Shown piece by piece: positions 25,046 to 34,264 of a stretch of 64,000 nucleotides of DNA. The notes beneath the pieces were generated by a model. It had not been told where the DNA came from. It did no database searches and saw nothing but the letters and a program-made list of their open reading frames with translations. Source of the DNA: Paenibacillus contaminans. Its GTDB lineage: Bacteria > Bacillota > Bacilli > Paenibacillales > NBRC-103111. Location: positions 62,001 through 126,000 of the forward strand of contig NZ_QMFB01000016.1 of assembly GCF_003285015.1 (NCBI RefSeq), in the 5' to 3' direction. The translations under genes and the position numbers were made by a program. Each line of letters opens with the position of its first letter. The first letter of the stretch is position 1.

Positions 25046-25130
25046 GAAAAGCGCTCCGTGTATCTTTCGCATAGTATGAATCAGCATTACTCCTAACATG
25101 CACCTGCTCCGAAAGTGTTTCCGCAGAAAA

Positions 25131-25164
25131 AAGAAAAGACGGCATCCGCTTGGGACGCCGTCTT
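25131..25164 (-). terminator. Terminator of the rpsA-like gene
   Basis: A stem AAGACGGCGTCC / GGATGCCGTCTT with one wobble, followed by TTTTCTTTTTT on the minus strand, about 20 nt after the stop. Confidence 0.92.
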
Positions 25165-25183
25165 CCGGTTATGTTCTATTCAA

Positions 25184-26500
25184 TCATTTAAATTTGCTCA
25201 GCTTGTCGCCGAAACGCTCGCCGAGAGTCAAATTCAAGCTTTGGTTCATTTTCTCCGCATATTCCACTGCTTCTCTGTCTTCTTTGGATTGACGGTTGCC
25301 GCGAGGACCGCGGTCGCCGCGCTCACCACGCTCGCTGCGTTCCGGTTTCGGTGCAGCTGCAGGAGCTTCTTCCGTTTCCTTGATGCTTAAGCTGATGCGC
25401 TTCTCATCCGGATTCAAGTCAAGAATTTTCACTTGCACTTCTTGACCTTCCTTCAGCACCTCATGCGGAGTACCGATATGACGATGAGCGATTTGCGAAA
25501 TATGAACAAGCCCCTCAACTCCTGACGCCACTTCGACGAAAGCGCCGAAGCCGACAAGACGTTTGACGGTACCCGTCACGATTGCGCCGATCTCAAATTC
25601 GCTTCCAAGGCTTTGCCATGGTCCCGGTTGAGTCGCTTTAATGCTCAGGCTGATTCTTTCATTCTGAGGGTCAAGCTTAAGAATGTGTACGCGAACTTTG
25701 TCGCCTTCCTTTACAACATCGGACGGCTTCTCGACATGATGCCATGCCATTTCGGAAATGTGCACAAGGCCGTCGATTCCGCCGATATCGATGAAAGCGC
25801 CGAATTGCGTCAACCGTTGTACCGTTCCATCCAGCTCTTGCCCGACGGAAAGACCGGAAATGATATTCTTTTTGTTGGCTTCGAATTCTTCGTCAAGCAC
25901 ATCCTTTTGCGAAAGGATGACTTTATTTTTCTCTTTGTCCAGCTCTTTAACGCGCAGGCGCAGAGTACGTCCTTTGTAGTCGCTGAAATCTTCTACGAAA
26001 TGACGCTCTACCATCGAAGCCGGAATAAATCCGCGCAGACCGATATCGACGACAAGTCCGCCTTTGACAACATCGGCTACGGTCGCTTCGATAATCTCTT
26101 TGCTATCCAGCTTTTGTTGAAGTTCGTCCCACGCTTTCTCGCCATCGACTACACGTTTCGACAGAAGAAGAGTTTCTTTGCCGTCGTTTATCGAAAGCAC
26201 CTTCAGCTCGACTTCTTGACCGATTTGCACCGCATCGGCCGCATTGTTAAGCTGCAGGGAAGAAAGCTCACGAATCGGAATGATGCCGTCATATTTGTAG
26301 CCGATATCGACATAAGCTTGATCGTTGTCGACTTTGACGATCTTTCCTTTCACAGTCGTTCCTTTTTTCAGCGTCATCACATTGGTCATATCGGCGCTGT
26401 TGTCTGCCGCCTCAGTAGCTTCGGTAGCCTCTGGAGCGGTAGTTTCGTTAACCGTTTCCGGTTGTACTTCGTTTTCAGGTGTTTTCATTTCTTCAGACAT
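25184..26500 (-). CDS. S1 domain RNA-binding protein (RpsA/YpfD type)
   Basis: A 438-residue protein with four S1 (OB-fold) RNA-binding domains, at about residues 45-115, 135-200, 216-285 and 302-370. Domains three and four have the classic GAFIDIGGIDGLVHISEM and GAFVEVASGVEGLVHISQI strands. A charged Arg/Gly/Glu-rich tail follows (ERSERGERGDRGPRG). It corresponds to B. subtilis ypfD, which is S1-like but not a stable ribosomal protein in low-GC Firmicutes. The N-terminus is rich in Glu and Thr. AGGAGG lies 9 nt before the ATG. Confidence 0.93.
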   Translation of the reverse strand: MSEEMKTPENEVQPETVNETTAPEATEATEAADNSADMTNVMTLKKGTTVKGKIVKVDNDQAYVDIGYKYDGIIPIRELSSLQLNNAADAVQIGQEVELKVLSINDGKETLLLSKRVVDGEKAWDELQQKLDSKEIIEATVADVVKGGLVVDIGLRGFIPASMVERHFVEDFSDYKGRTLRLRVKELDKEKNKVILSQKDVLDEEFEANKKNIISGLSVGQELDGTVQRLTQFGAFIDIGGIDGLVHISEMAWHHVEKPSDVVKEGDKVRVHILKLDPQNERISLSIKATQPGPWQSLGSEFEIGAIVTGTVKRLVGFGAFVEVASGVEGLVHISQIAHRHIGTPHEVLKEGQEVQVKILDLNPDEKRISLSIKETEEAPAAAPKPERSERGERGDRGPRGNRQSKEDREAVEYAEKMNQSLNLTLGERFGDKLSKFK

Positions 26501-26609
26501 GTTCGATAACCTCCTCGTTTAGAAGACCCAAACCACTATATGAATAATGGGCAGGATTAACAATATATGTTGTAGTATAATTCCAAGATACCATTTCCAT
26601 TCACGGCAA

Positions 26610-27200
26610 TCAATTTCTTGCCGCTTTTTTGTAAGCTTCCGCTTGGATACGGATCGTCTTCATGATTTTATCGGTGGCTGCTTCCAACTGCTCGGAAGTC
26701 CCCTCGGCAAATTCGCTAAGATCGACAGGCGGCCCGTAAATGATCGTCATTTTGCGGAACAGCTTGTAATTGCCTACGATAGATACCGGGACAACGGCAG
26801 CTCCGGTTCGGGTTGCAAACAGCGCCGCACCCTTCTTCCCTTCGCCGCTCGGATTTTTGCGGGAGCCTTCAGGGAAAATCCCCAAAACACGCCCGTCGCG
26901 AAGCAATTGAAGCGTAGCCTTGATCGTCTCTTTGCCGACGCCACCTCGTTTAACCGGGAAAGCGCCTACCCTCGGGATAAGCCATCCTAGAATCGGCATT
27001 TGGAACAATTCCGCTTTGGCCATGAAGTGGACTTTCCGTTCTAGCGGCGTTCCGACGAGCGGCGGATCAAACGTGCTGATATGATTTGCGCACAGAATGA
27101 CCGGTCCTTCCGCAGGGACATGCTGCATCCCGATTGCCTCTAGCCGATAAAACAGAGCGAACAAGATCCGCAGGAGTCTGCGACATATGCGATACAGCAT
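26610..27200 (-). CDS. plsC: 1-acyl-sn-glycerol-3-phosphate acyltransferase
   Basis: Acylates lysophosphatidate to phosphatidate. The 196-residue LPLAT-family protein has the catalytic HX4D motif in ANHISTFDPPLVG near 36-48, FPVKRGGVGKETI near 74-86 and the substrate-binding FPEGSRKNPSGEGKKGAA near 106-123. The ATG follows GGAGGG, just after the cmk stop. The plsC-cmk arrangement suggests co-transcription. Together with plsY and gpsA downstream, the window encodes three consecutive steps to phosphatidate. Confidence 0.95.
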   Translation of the reverse strand: MLYRICRRLLRILFALFYRLEAIGMQHVPAEGPVILCANHISTFDPPLVGTPLERKVHFMAKAELFQMPILGWLIPRVGAFPVKRGGVGKETIKATLQLLRDGRVLGIFPEGSRKNPSGEGKKGAALFATRTGAAVVPVSIVGNYKLFRKMTIIYGPPVDLSEFAEGTSEQLEAATDKIMKTIRIQAEAYKKAARN

Positions 27201-27203
27201 AGC

Positions 27204-27878
27204 TTATGTCCCTCCGGTCACTTTGGCTCTGCAGAGCTCCAGAACTTTGCCTACGACATCCTGCAGCGGGATGTTCGAGCTGTCCAGCAGCACGGCATCT
27301 TGCGCTTGCACTAGCGGAGAGACTTCCCGCTCGGAGTCCAGCTTATCGCGGCGCGCGATTTCAAGCTCCAGCTGCTCGACCGTAATGGCCGGCTTGTCCA
27401 TTTCCTTGTACCTGCGCTCGGCACGTTCTCTGGCGCTGGCGGTCAAGAAAATTTTCACCTCGGCATCAGGCAGCACTTGCGTGCCGATATCGCGTCCGTC
27501 CATGACAACGCCCTTGGAGGCGGCCATCGCTTTCTGCTTGGAGACAAGCAGCTCACGGACCTCCGCAATTTGAGCGATCAACGATACATTGGCGTTGATC
27601 GCAGCCGATCGGATACGATCGGTGACATCCTCCCCATCGACAAGCACCTGTTGTCCGGTCGGACCCGGCTGCAGAACGATATCCATCGCCTTGGCCGTTT
27701 CAATCACCTTGGCCGTTTGATCGGCAAGGATGCCAAGCTCCAGCACCTTCCAGGTTACCGCCCGGTACATGGCTCCGGTGTCAATGTACACGAATCCCAA
27801 TTCGTTCGCGACAAGCCGGGCTACCGTGCTTTTGCCGGCTCCTGCCGGGCCGTCGAGGGCGATGTTGAATTTGTTCAA
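27204..27878 (-). CDS. cmk: Cytidylate kinase
   Basis: Phosphorylates CMP and dCMP to the diphosphates. The 224-residue protein has the P-loop IALDGPAGAGKSTVARLVA near 5-23, YIDTGAMYRAVTW near 31-43 and GRDIGTQVLPDAEVKIFLTAS near 107-127. The TTG start (protein MNKFNIALDG) follows GGGAGGGG at normal spacing; the longer frame upstream has no ribosome-binding site. The order ypfB-cmk-(plsC)-ypfD agrees with B. subtilis with plsC inserted. Confidence 0.96.
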   Translation of the reverse strand: MNKFNIALDGPAGAGKSTVARLVANELGFVYIDTGAMYRAVTWKVLELGILADQTAKVIETAKAMDIVLQPGPTGQQVLVDGEDVTDRIRSAAINANVSLIAQIAEVRELLVSKQKAMAASKGVVMDGRDIGTQVLPDAEVKIFLTASARERAERRYKEMDKPAITVEQLELEIARRDKLDSEREVSPLVQAQDAVLLDSSNIPLQDVVGKVLELCRAKVTGGT

Positions 27879-28083
27879 AAGCTGCCCCTCCCAGAATGAT
27901 GGAATGCCGCAGGGATGAATGCGAAACGAATGCCGTCTTCGAACGAAGACGATAGTTCCGCTCGCGGCAATCGAACTTTTCAAATCGTAGATTCGGTAAG
28001 CGTAAACGGCTTTGCCATTTCTTCCCCCGCCGTTCAGAGGCTCTAAAGATAAGTCAGGCACCAAGCAGCCGCCTTCTTATCTT

Positions 28084-28106
28084 AAAAAAAAGCAGGCAAT
28101 GCCTGC
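28084..28106 (-). terminator. Terminator after the motI-ypfB pair
   Basis: GCAGGC, 3-nt loop, GCCTGC and then eight T on the minus strand. It is nearly the same hairpin as the mtrB terminator at 15145-15168. Confidence 0.9.
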
Positions 28107-28162
28107 GAACGAAGAAAATTATAACACAACTCCTTGTCAATTTGCAAAGAACGCTTACGTAT

Positions 28163-28366
28163 TCATCGTTTCGAAACGTTTTCGTAATGAACGCCTTCAA
28201 GCGTATCGACCTTCGTGATCCGGCTGCGAACCGTGCTGCTTTGGAGCAGCGCTTGCGAAACGATCAAGCCGATAATAAGCGCGTAAACGATATAAACGAT
28301 TATTTTTTCGATCGCATCGGAGAACCCGATAAAACTGTCCTCAAATGCCGTTTGCTTCTCCTTCAT
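28163..28366 (-). CDS. YpfB-like small membrane protein (DUF5359 type)
   Basis: A 67-residue protein with one membrane helix (IVYIVYALIIGLIVSQALL, about residues 22-40) and a soluble tail SSTVRSRITKVDTLEGVHYE. ATG (MKEKQTAFED) follows GGAGGCGC; the longer frame has no such site. It lies between motI and cmk, the place of ypfB. Function unknown. Confidence 0.75.
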   Translation of the reverse strand: MKEKQTAFEDSFIGFSDAIEKIIVYIVYALIIGLIVSQALLQSSTVRSRITKVDTLEGVHYENVSKR

Positions 28367-28443
28367 GGAAGCGCCTCCGTTCGAACGGCTGGAGAAATAC
28401 GGGAATCGCATCGTATTATTCCCGTAACGCGCTTCTTTATGCG

Positions 28444-29097
28444 TCATTTTTTGCGCAGGTCAAGCTGCCTCTCAAAGCAGTACCGGATCAGCTGCTGCCG
28501 GTCGCGGTCCGAAATATCGGTGAAGCGGAGCATAATCAATTGCTTCCCCGTCTCCATCTTGATAATTCTGACCACCTCTCCCTTAAAAGGAAGATGGTCG
28601 AGCTTTCCGTTCTTGTAATTAACAAGCAGCCAGCAGCTGCTTTGCATGCCGACTTCCATCGGGATATCGCCTTCGCAAATAAACGAGACGCCACCGCCGC
28701 CTACATCCTCCGTAACCGTAACGAACCGCAGCTGCTCGGTGAGCTTTACCGCGATTTCCAGATCGGCAGGCACTCTCAGAAAGCTTCTGCGCTGAACCTT
28801 AGTTATCGCTTCCGGCTCGGGAATTCGGATGAGGACAAGTCTGATCACTTCTTCACGAAAGCCCAGTACGGTTGTAGTGAAATAATTTTTCATGCCGCCT
28901 TCGCTCAAAAAATAAACCGAAAGCTCATCGCCAGCATAAAGGCGTTTCAATCTGCCCGTTTGCACGTTGATCGGCACTTCCATCGTTATGTATGATTCGC
29001 CCACCTCGGCGATGCGCGACTTGAGCTCTTGTTTCGCTTCATCCTCGTCGATGGAATTGACTTGAAGATAAAGCACCTGATTCACTTTCGGAAGCAA
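28444..29097 (-). CDS. PilZ-domain c-di-GMP receptor (MotI/YpfA type)
   Basis: MotI binds cyclic di-GMP and inhibits flagellar stator units in B. subtilis. The 217-residue protein has an N-terminal YcgR-like domain and a C-terminal PilZ domain. The PilZ RxxxR signature is QRRSFLRVPADLEI. The second motif reads DVGGGGVSF, close to the usual D/NxSxxG but with Gly where Ser is expected. TTG start (MLPKVNQVLYLQ) behind AGGGGAGG is chosen; other starts are less well placed. Adjacent to ypfB and ypeB as in B. subtilis. Confidence 0.85.
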   Translation of the reverse strand: MLPKVNQVLYLQVNSIDEDEAKQELKSRIAEVGESYITMEVPINVQTGRLKRLYAGDELSVYFLSEGGMKNYFTTTVLGFREEVIRLVLIRIPEPEAITKVQRRSFLRVPADLEIAVKLTEQLRFVTVTEDVGGGGVSFICEGDIPMEVGMQSSCWLLVNYKNGKLDHLPFKGEVVRIIKMETGKQLIMLRFTDISDRDRQQLIRYCFERQLDLRKK

Positions 29098-29212
29098 AAA
29101 AAAAGCACCTCCCCTTTCACTTGGCTCAATTATAACACGCCATCCGCTTCGTGTAAGCAAAATCCGCAATTCATGATAAAACGCGCAGGCGCAGCGATGA
29201 ACGAGACAAACG

Positions 29213-29256
29213 TAAAAAACGCCTGCAAACTTGACGCTAGGCCAAGCTGCAGACGC
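29213..29256 (-). terminator. Terminator of ypeB
   Basis: GCGTCTGCA and TGCAGGCGT (with wobble) close a stem with an inner GCTTG/CAAGT arm, followed by six T on the minus strand, about 20 nt after the ypeB stop. Confidence 0.85.
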
Positions 29257-29276
29257 ATATTCAATCCTATTTCAAG

Positions 29277-30626
29277 CTAAACGCCGGCCTGCTTCGCGGC
29301 TTGCGGAATCGCTTCGATCTTCTCCTCGAAGCCGGTATCGGCGTTAATGTAAATATTGTATTCCGTTCCGTTCATGCTTCCTGTGAATTGATGGCAAAGC
29401 ACTTCCTCGTTCAAGTCGTTCAATATGAGCGCCATTTCATGCGAGGCTACAGCAACTTTCGGGTTCAGCTGCTTTTTCGCCTGTTCCTCCGTCAGCTTCG
29501 CTGCGGGCAGCTGACGCTCTTTATGCGCCAGCAAATGATCCGCCCCTTGGAAGCCGGTTACTTCCCCATTGTCGAGCGCTACTTTTACAGTCACTTTATC
29601 CGGATACAGAATCACATCGTTCTGTTTGGCGGCGAACGTCAGATTCGCCGCATTCGCGTATTCGTCTGCGCTTACGGCCGTCATGCCGCTATAACCGTTC
29701 TTATCCAGAAACTCTAGCGCGGCATCCCGCGCTCCCCGCATATCGAGCGTTTTGTTCGGCACGTCTCGAGGGGACATGAAATAAATAAGTTTGCCGCCTT
29801 TTTTGGCATAATCCAAATATACATCTGCCCCGCTTCCCGTACGTTTACCGGAAACGCTGAACGTATTCGTCTCGGTTCCGACGCCGCTCTCCGTAATCGT
29901 TACTTGGGTTCCGTCACCCAAAAATTGCTCCGCTTTCGATTTGATTTCATCTGCTGTCGCATCGTTTCCCGACAGCATGGAGAAGTTTCGCTTTTGATTC
30001 AAGCTGGCCATCGAAGGTCCCCAGTCGACATCGGCATACTCGCCTACTTTTTTGTCAACCAACTGAAAACCGTCGACGATCACATTATCCATTTTTTTGC
30101 TTTCTGAAGCGAGCGCCACCTCGACATCCATCCATCGCAGGTTTTTGGAAATGACTTCCGATTGCACCGTACGAAGCTCGTCTTTAATTTCCTTCGAACG
30201 TTCATGCAGCGTCGATAAGGTTTTGATTTCATCCTCCGACATCGGCTGCTTGGACAAGTCGCGCACCGCGGTAGCGTACGTGAATTTGGCTATATTGTCG
30301 AGAAATTCCTCCGTTTTGCTGAAAGGGAGAAGCGTCAGCGGAAGCTGACTGATCTCGTTCTGCGCCTGGCTTGTCAGCCGCCATACATTAATAAGCTCCT
30401 TGCGGTACATATCGTTGGATGTCGCATTAAGCGCCATCGTGTTGCCGAGCTCCGAATTCAGTTTTTCCATATGGTAGGACAAATCGTGAAAAGCGCGCTG
30501 GTATTGGTTTTCCGCTTTGATTAAAATCGTGTTTTTCTCCTGATTTTCCTGATACCCCCATACGATTGCGCCAATTAGGGCCAGCGCACAAATAGGAAAC
30601 ATCACGGCGCTTAATCTTTTGTACAT
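29277..30626 (-). CDS. ypeB: Germination protein YpeB
   Basis: YpeB is needed for the stability and function of the cortex-lytic enzyme SleB in spores. The 449-residue protein begins with a membrane anchor (AVMFPICALALIGAIVWGY, about 8-26), then a helical N-terminal region and C-terminal PepSY-type domains (around DARGARDAALEFLDKNGYSGM and LTEEQAKKQLNPKVAVASH). AAAGGGGA lies before the ATG. No sleB lies upstream, although sleB-ypeB is the usual pair. Its upstream region has only a 52-residue gene and a 380-nt spacer. Confidence 0.95.
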   Translation of the reverse strand: MYKRLSAVMFPICALALIGAIVWGYQENQEKNTILIKAENQYQRAFHDLSYHMEKLNSELGNTMALNATSNDMYRKELINVWRLTSQAQNEISQLPLTLLPFSKTEEFLDNIAKFTYATAVRDLSKQPMSEDEIKTLSTLHERSKEIKDELRTVQSEVISKNLRWMDVEVALASESKKMDNVIVDGFQLVDKKVGEYADVDWGPSMASLNQKRNFSMLSGNDATADEIKSKAEQFLGDGTQVTITESGVGTETNTFSVSGKRTGSGADVYLDYAKKGGKLIYFMSPRDVPNKTLDMRGARDAALEFLDKNGYSGMTAVSADEYANAANLTFAAKQNDVILYPDKVTVKVALDNGEVTGFQGADHLLAHKERQLPAAKLTEEQAKKQLNPKVAVASHEMALILNDLNEEVLCHQFTGSMNGTEYNIYINADTGFEEKIEAIPQAAKQAGV

Positions 30627-30874
30627 GCAAACGTTCCCCTTTCAAACCATTGTTGGTAATTATCTTTCGTTGAAAAACGAACGATTATGCAGGAATTCCC
30701 CACAAAGTGAACAATTGTACTTCTTCGGCTGCAAAGCGCTTCGCAAGAAGCCGAGTACCGGTTAGGGCTTCCCGGCAATACCGGTAACGACAAGGATAAA
30801 GGACTACCTGTGTCTTTGACGCTGGCGTCTACCGAGAATTTGAGCCACTTCCACGATATACTTTCTGAAAAATC

Positions 30875-30897
30875 AAAAAAGAGGCCCTTTGGGCCTC
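30875..30897 (-). terminator. Terminator in the ypeB upstream spacer
   Basis: GAGGCCC AAA GGGCCTC is followed by six T on the minus strand. It would end transcripts of the 52-residue gene before ypeB. The rest of the 30627-31009 spacer shows no gene that I can support. Confidence 0.9.
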
Positions 30898-31009
30898 TTC
30901 CTTAATCCGTTCTCTGAAAGCGAACAGAACGGCGGTACGATAATTTCCGTATGTAGCCGAATCCGGCGATAATGGCGAGCGGGTACCGACATGCAAGGCT
31001 GGCCTTGCG

Positions 31010-31168
31010 TCAGTAATCCTGCACTTCTACATCAAAATCATGCTCGTTGCTGCAAATGCATTGACGAAATCCCGTGTCTATCTTTCCTTTTTCTTTGCGG
31101 CCTTTCAATATGAACCGCTCTCCGCAATGCATGCAGCGAATTTTCACCTTTACCCGAATGGCTGTCAT
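31010..31168 (-). CDS. Small cysteine-rich protein, 52 residues, putative zinc ribbon
   Basis: A short gene between prsW and ypeB. TAGGAGG is 5 nt before the ATG. The frame reads MTAIRVKVKIRCMHCGERFI, continues with a lysine-rich LKGRKEKGK stretch and ends in FRQCICSNEHDFDVEVQDY. The CxxC (Cys12, Cys15) and the CxC (Cys37, Cys39) with a His nearby suggest a zinc knuckle. The charged loop may contact nucleic acid. It has its own terminator. Function and spread are unknown; a small nucleic-acid or partner-binding protein is only a guess. Confidence 0.75.
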   Translation of the reverse strand: MTAIRVKVKIRCMHCGERFILKGRKEKGKIDTGFRQCICSNEHDFDVEVQDY

Positions 31169-31218
31169 GGGGGCCTCCTATAGCAAAAACGGCTGTACCC
31201 CCATTATGGACAAAACGA

Positions 31219-31911
31219 TTAAATTTTAATCTCATCTTCTCTTCTTACCGCGCGGAAAGGCGATCTTGCATTTGCATGCTTTACCTTCCACAGACCCATG
31301 ATCCAAAGAAAAATCATGAGCGGCAGCATGAGCCACATCCAGTTAGACTTCGAAACGAGGATAATATAATCGAATACGCCATGAAAAAACACGGGCAGCC
31401 CCACTGAAAACAACAAGTGCTTCTTCTCACTTGATGGCTGAAATTTCGCCCTCCCCAAATGGTACCCCATCATGACGCCGAACAGCGCATGTCCGGATAC
31501 AGGCAAAAGCGCCCTCATCAGCAGGTTGGAGAAAGACGTAAAGTTAAGCAGCGAGTAAATGACGTTCTCGACTGTGGCGAAACCGAGCGATACGGCAACC
31601 GCATATACGATTCCGTCGTACGGCTCGTCAAATTCGACGTGCTTGTATATGACGTAGTACACGACAAACCATTTAAGCAGCTCTTCGATTCCCGATGAAA
31701 AAAGAAAAGAAAAAACGAACGGATTTTCGCCGAAGCCGAGCACTAGCGCCCTCTGGAGCATCATAATCGGGAAAACGAGCAGCGCGCCGAACATGAAGAC
31801 GCGGATTACCATGCCGATCGGTTCCGAATCGTAACGGTCTTTGAGATAGAAGTACGATAGAAGCGCTATTCCCGGTGCAATCGCAGCCGTCAGCACGGAT
31901 AGTGTCATCAT
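31219..31911 (-). CDS. prsW: Intramembrane protease PrsW
   Basis: PrsW cleaves the anti-sigma factor RsiW (site-1) in B. subtilis, releasing sigma-W. The 230-residue polytopic protein has the family hallmarks EELLKWFVVYYVIYKHVEFDEPYDGIVYA, with the two catalytic-type Glu residues, then AALGFATVEN-like LGFATVENVIYS and GHALFGVMMGYHLGRAKF. The ATG pair near AAAGGGGG is the start; the long upstream frame is not used. It lies next to gudB as in B. subtilis. No sigW or rsiW is in the window. Confidence 0.93.
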   Translation of the reverse strand: MMTLSVLTAAIAPGIALLSYFYLKDRYDSEPIGMVIRVFMFGALLVFPIMMLQRALVLGFGENPFVFSFLFSSGIEELLKWFVVYYVIYKHVEFDEPYDGIVYAVAVSLGFATVENVIYSLLNFTSFSNLLMRALLPVSGHALFGVMMGYHLGRAKFQPSSEKKHLLFSVGLPVFFHGVFDYIILVSKSNWMWLMLPLMIFLWIMGLWKVKHANARSPFRAVRREDEIKI

Positions 31912-31957
31912 GCTGTTTCCCCCTTTCCATCGAACTGCCCGCAAACTTGTTAGTCGG

Positions 31958-33208
31958 CTAAACCCAACCGCGAAAACGGGCTGCTTCAGCCGTATTTCGC
32001 ACACCGACCATGTAAGCGGCAAGACGCATGTCGACTTTACGGCTCTGATGAACATTATAGACAGTTTCGAACGCTTTTTCCATGACTTCCTTCAATTTGG
32101 TATGAACTTCGTCTTCCGTCCAGTAATAGCCTTGGTTATTCTGCACCCACTCAAAATAGGAAACGACAACTCCGCCTGCGCTGGCCAACACGTCGGGAAC
32201 GAGAAGGATGCCCCGATCCGTCAATATTTTGGTGGCTTCAAGCGTCGTCGGCCCGTTCGCCGCTTCGACGATGATGCCCGCTTTGATCCGTCCCGCATTT
32301 TCCTGCGTGATTTGATTCTCGATAGCGGCCGGCACCAAAATATCGCATTCCTGCTCCAGAAGCTCCTTATTGGAAAGCGTCGATTTGAACAGCTTCGTCA
32401 CCGTACCGAACGAATCGCGCCTGTCGAGCAGATCCGGAATATCCAAACCGGCGGGATCGTACAGCGCCCCATATACATCCGAAATGCCGATTACAATCGC
32501 GCCTGCCTCATGCATAAATTTCGCCAAATAACTGCCCGCGTTGCCGAAGCCCTGAATGACGACCTTCGCATCTTTAACGTGAATTCCTTTTTTGCCGAGC
32601 GCCTGATCGATCATAATCGTAACGCCCTTGGCCGTCGCCGTCTCCCTTCCTTGAGAACCGCCTAGAACGATCGGCTTGCCGGTAATGAAGCCCGGCGCGT
32701 CGAACTCGCGGATACGGCTGTATTCATCGAACATCCAAGCCATGATTTGCGAATTGGTCATGACGTCGGGTGCGGGAATATCCTTCGACGGACCGACCAT
32801 TTGGCTGATTGCCCGCACATAACCCCTGCTCAATCTTTCCAATTCACGGAACGACATATCGCGAGGGTCGCATACGATGCCCCCCTTGCCGCCGCCGTAA
32901 GGCAGGTTAACGATGCCGCATTTCAAGCTCATCCATATCGACAGCGCCTTAACTTCGTCTTCATTGACATCGGGATGAAACCGCACCCCGCCCTTGGTCG
33001 GCCCAACCGCATCGTTATGCTGAGCGCGGTATCCGGTAAAAATTTTCACTTTTCCGTCATCCATCCGGATTGGAATGCGAACCGTCAACAGGCGAAGAGG
33101 CTCCTTCAGAAGCTCATACATTTCGGGACCGTACCCAAGCTTCGTAAGCGCTTCTTGAATAACCGCCTGCGTGGATTGGAGGACATTCGTATTTTCGGTC
33201 GGCGACAT
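31958..33208 (-). CDS. Glutamate dehydrogenase (Glu/Leu/Phe/Val family)
   Basis: Oxidative deamination of glutamate to 2-oxoglutarate with NAD(P). The 416-residue protein has the substrate-binding KCGIVNLPYGGGKGGIVCDP near 81-100, PAPDVMTNSQIMAWMFDEYS near 134-153 and the NAD-fold VIQGFGNAGSYLAKFMHE near 212-229. The start follows GGGGTGAAGGAAG. The locus next to prsW corresponds to gudB in B. subtilis; the sequence fits gudB/rocG class enzymes, and I cannot say which. Confidence 0.95.
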   Translation of the reverse strand: MSPTENTNVLQSTQAVIQEALTKLGYGPEMYELLKEPLRLLTVRIPIRMDDGKVKIFTGYRAQHNDAVGPTKGGVRFHPDVNEDEVKALSIWMSLKCGIVNLPYGGGKGGIVCDPRDMSFRELERLSRGYVRAISQMVGPSKDIPAPDVMTNSQIMAWMFDEYSRIREFDAPGFITGKPIVLGGSQGRETATAKGVTIMIDQALGKKGIHVKDAKVVIQGFGNAGSYLAKFMHEAGAIVIGISDVYGALYDPAGLDIPDLLDRRDSFGTVTKLFKSTLSNKELLEQECDILVPAAIENQITQENAGRIKAGIIVEAANGPTTLEATKILTDRGILLVPDVLASAGGVVVSYFEWVQNNQGYYWTEDEVHTKLKEVMEKAFETVYNVHQSRKVDMRLAAYMVGVRNTAEAARFRGWV

Positions 33209-33242
33209 CTTCCTTCACCCCAAGTCATCTTATTGGACCGTT

Positions 33243-33282
33243 AAAAAAGCATCCGGCGAACGCAAGGTTTGCCCGATGCTTA
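33243..33282 (-). terminator. Terminator of the mecA-like gene
   Basis: A stem AAGCATC-GGGC / GCCGGATGCTT with a 13-nt loop, followed by TTTT on the minus strand, about 80 nt after the mecA-like stop and just before glutamate dehydrogenase. Confidence 0.8.
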
Positions 33283-33364
33283 TGTTATACCCCATTCAAA
33301 TGCTTACGATGAGAAAATGATTGCGAATATTTCCCGTCTTCCCCGAACATGATAGCTCAAATAA

Positions 33365-33973
33365 TTATTTGAAATGTTCACAAAGAACATGAATCGCATT
33401 CTCGGATATGACCGTCTTTCCGTACTCCTCCAATACCGCCCTCGTTACGGACGTAGCCTCGCCGAACTCGGACAGAACGGCAATAATCGCTTGGTAACGG
33501 CTGTCCTTCTCATCGATATCGAGCGGCTCAAGCTGCAGAATCCATTTATTCTGGTAGGAAAAAAGCGTGCCTCCGTTATCCACAATCGGAAGAATCACTT
33601 TCGACATGCGGAGCAAGTCCTCAAATTCATGAAATGCGTACGAGATCAGCTCGCTGTGCTCGAGCGTCACTTCCATTTCATAAACCTCTTCCTCTTCGTC
33701 GTCCGCCTCGTCGTTGCTTCTCGTGCCGTCCGACTTCCCCTTCGTGACAATGACTACCATGCCTTGTGCTGGAAGCGCGAACACTTCGACCGCTAAAGGT
33801 CCCGTAGCATCAAAGCCCAGCTCGGAATAAGCCTGTTCCATCATTTCGCTGAACAGCTCATGCACTTTGGGAATTTCCCTCCACATATCCTCTTTCTGAA
33901 TACCGCGTTCCGTCAAATCGTCGAAGGTAAGGAAAATCCTTATTTTATCTGGGCTTAAGCGTTCAATTTTCAT
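33365..33973 (-). CDS. Adaptor protein MecA/YpbH (MecB) family
   Basis: Adaptors of this family bring substrates to the ClpC-ClpP protease and control competence and sporulation. The 202-residue protein starts MKIERLSPDKIRIFLTFDDL and has the N-terminal binding domain (about 1-75), an acidic linker (SNDEADDEEEEVY, 95-108), and the C-terminal ClpC-contact domain (from about 110). GGAGGATCC sits before this ATG. Position before gudB matches B. subtilis ypbH (mecB) rather than mecA. Confidence 0.93.
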   Translation of the reverse strand: MKIERLSPDKIRIFLTFDDLTERGIQKEDMWREIPKVHELFSEMMEQAYSELGFDATGPLAVEVFALPAQGMVVIVTKGKSDGTRSNDEADDEEEEVYEMEVTLEHSELISYAFHEFEDLLRMSKVILPIVDNGGTLFSYQNKWILQLEPLDIDEKDSRYQAIIAVLSEFGEATSVTRAVLEEYGKTVISENAIHVLCEHFK

Positions 33974-34264
33974 ACAGGATCCTCCCTCTTGCAGCCCGCG
34001 GCTCGCAAAACCGCATATAATATACAGAATATGATGCCGCAACCGAAAGGTGCCGTCTATGCATGTACTCTGTCTACCAATTATTATACCATGTTATCAC
34101 TATTTTTGGCCAAATTCCAATTTCCTTAATAGTCAAAAAATCCGCTTTCCGAAGCAAAAGCAAGCAAACGGCGGGATTCTCCGACTAAAAGCTTTGCCGT
34201 ACCGGATTTAGCCCCTGCATCTATCAAATTGAAGAAAATCCACCGATATCCCGTGGAAAACAAT

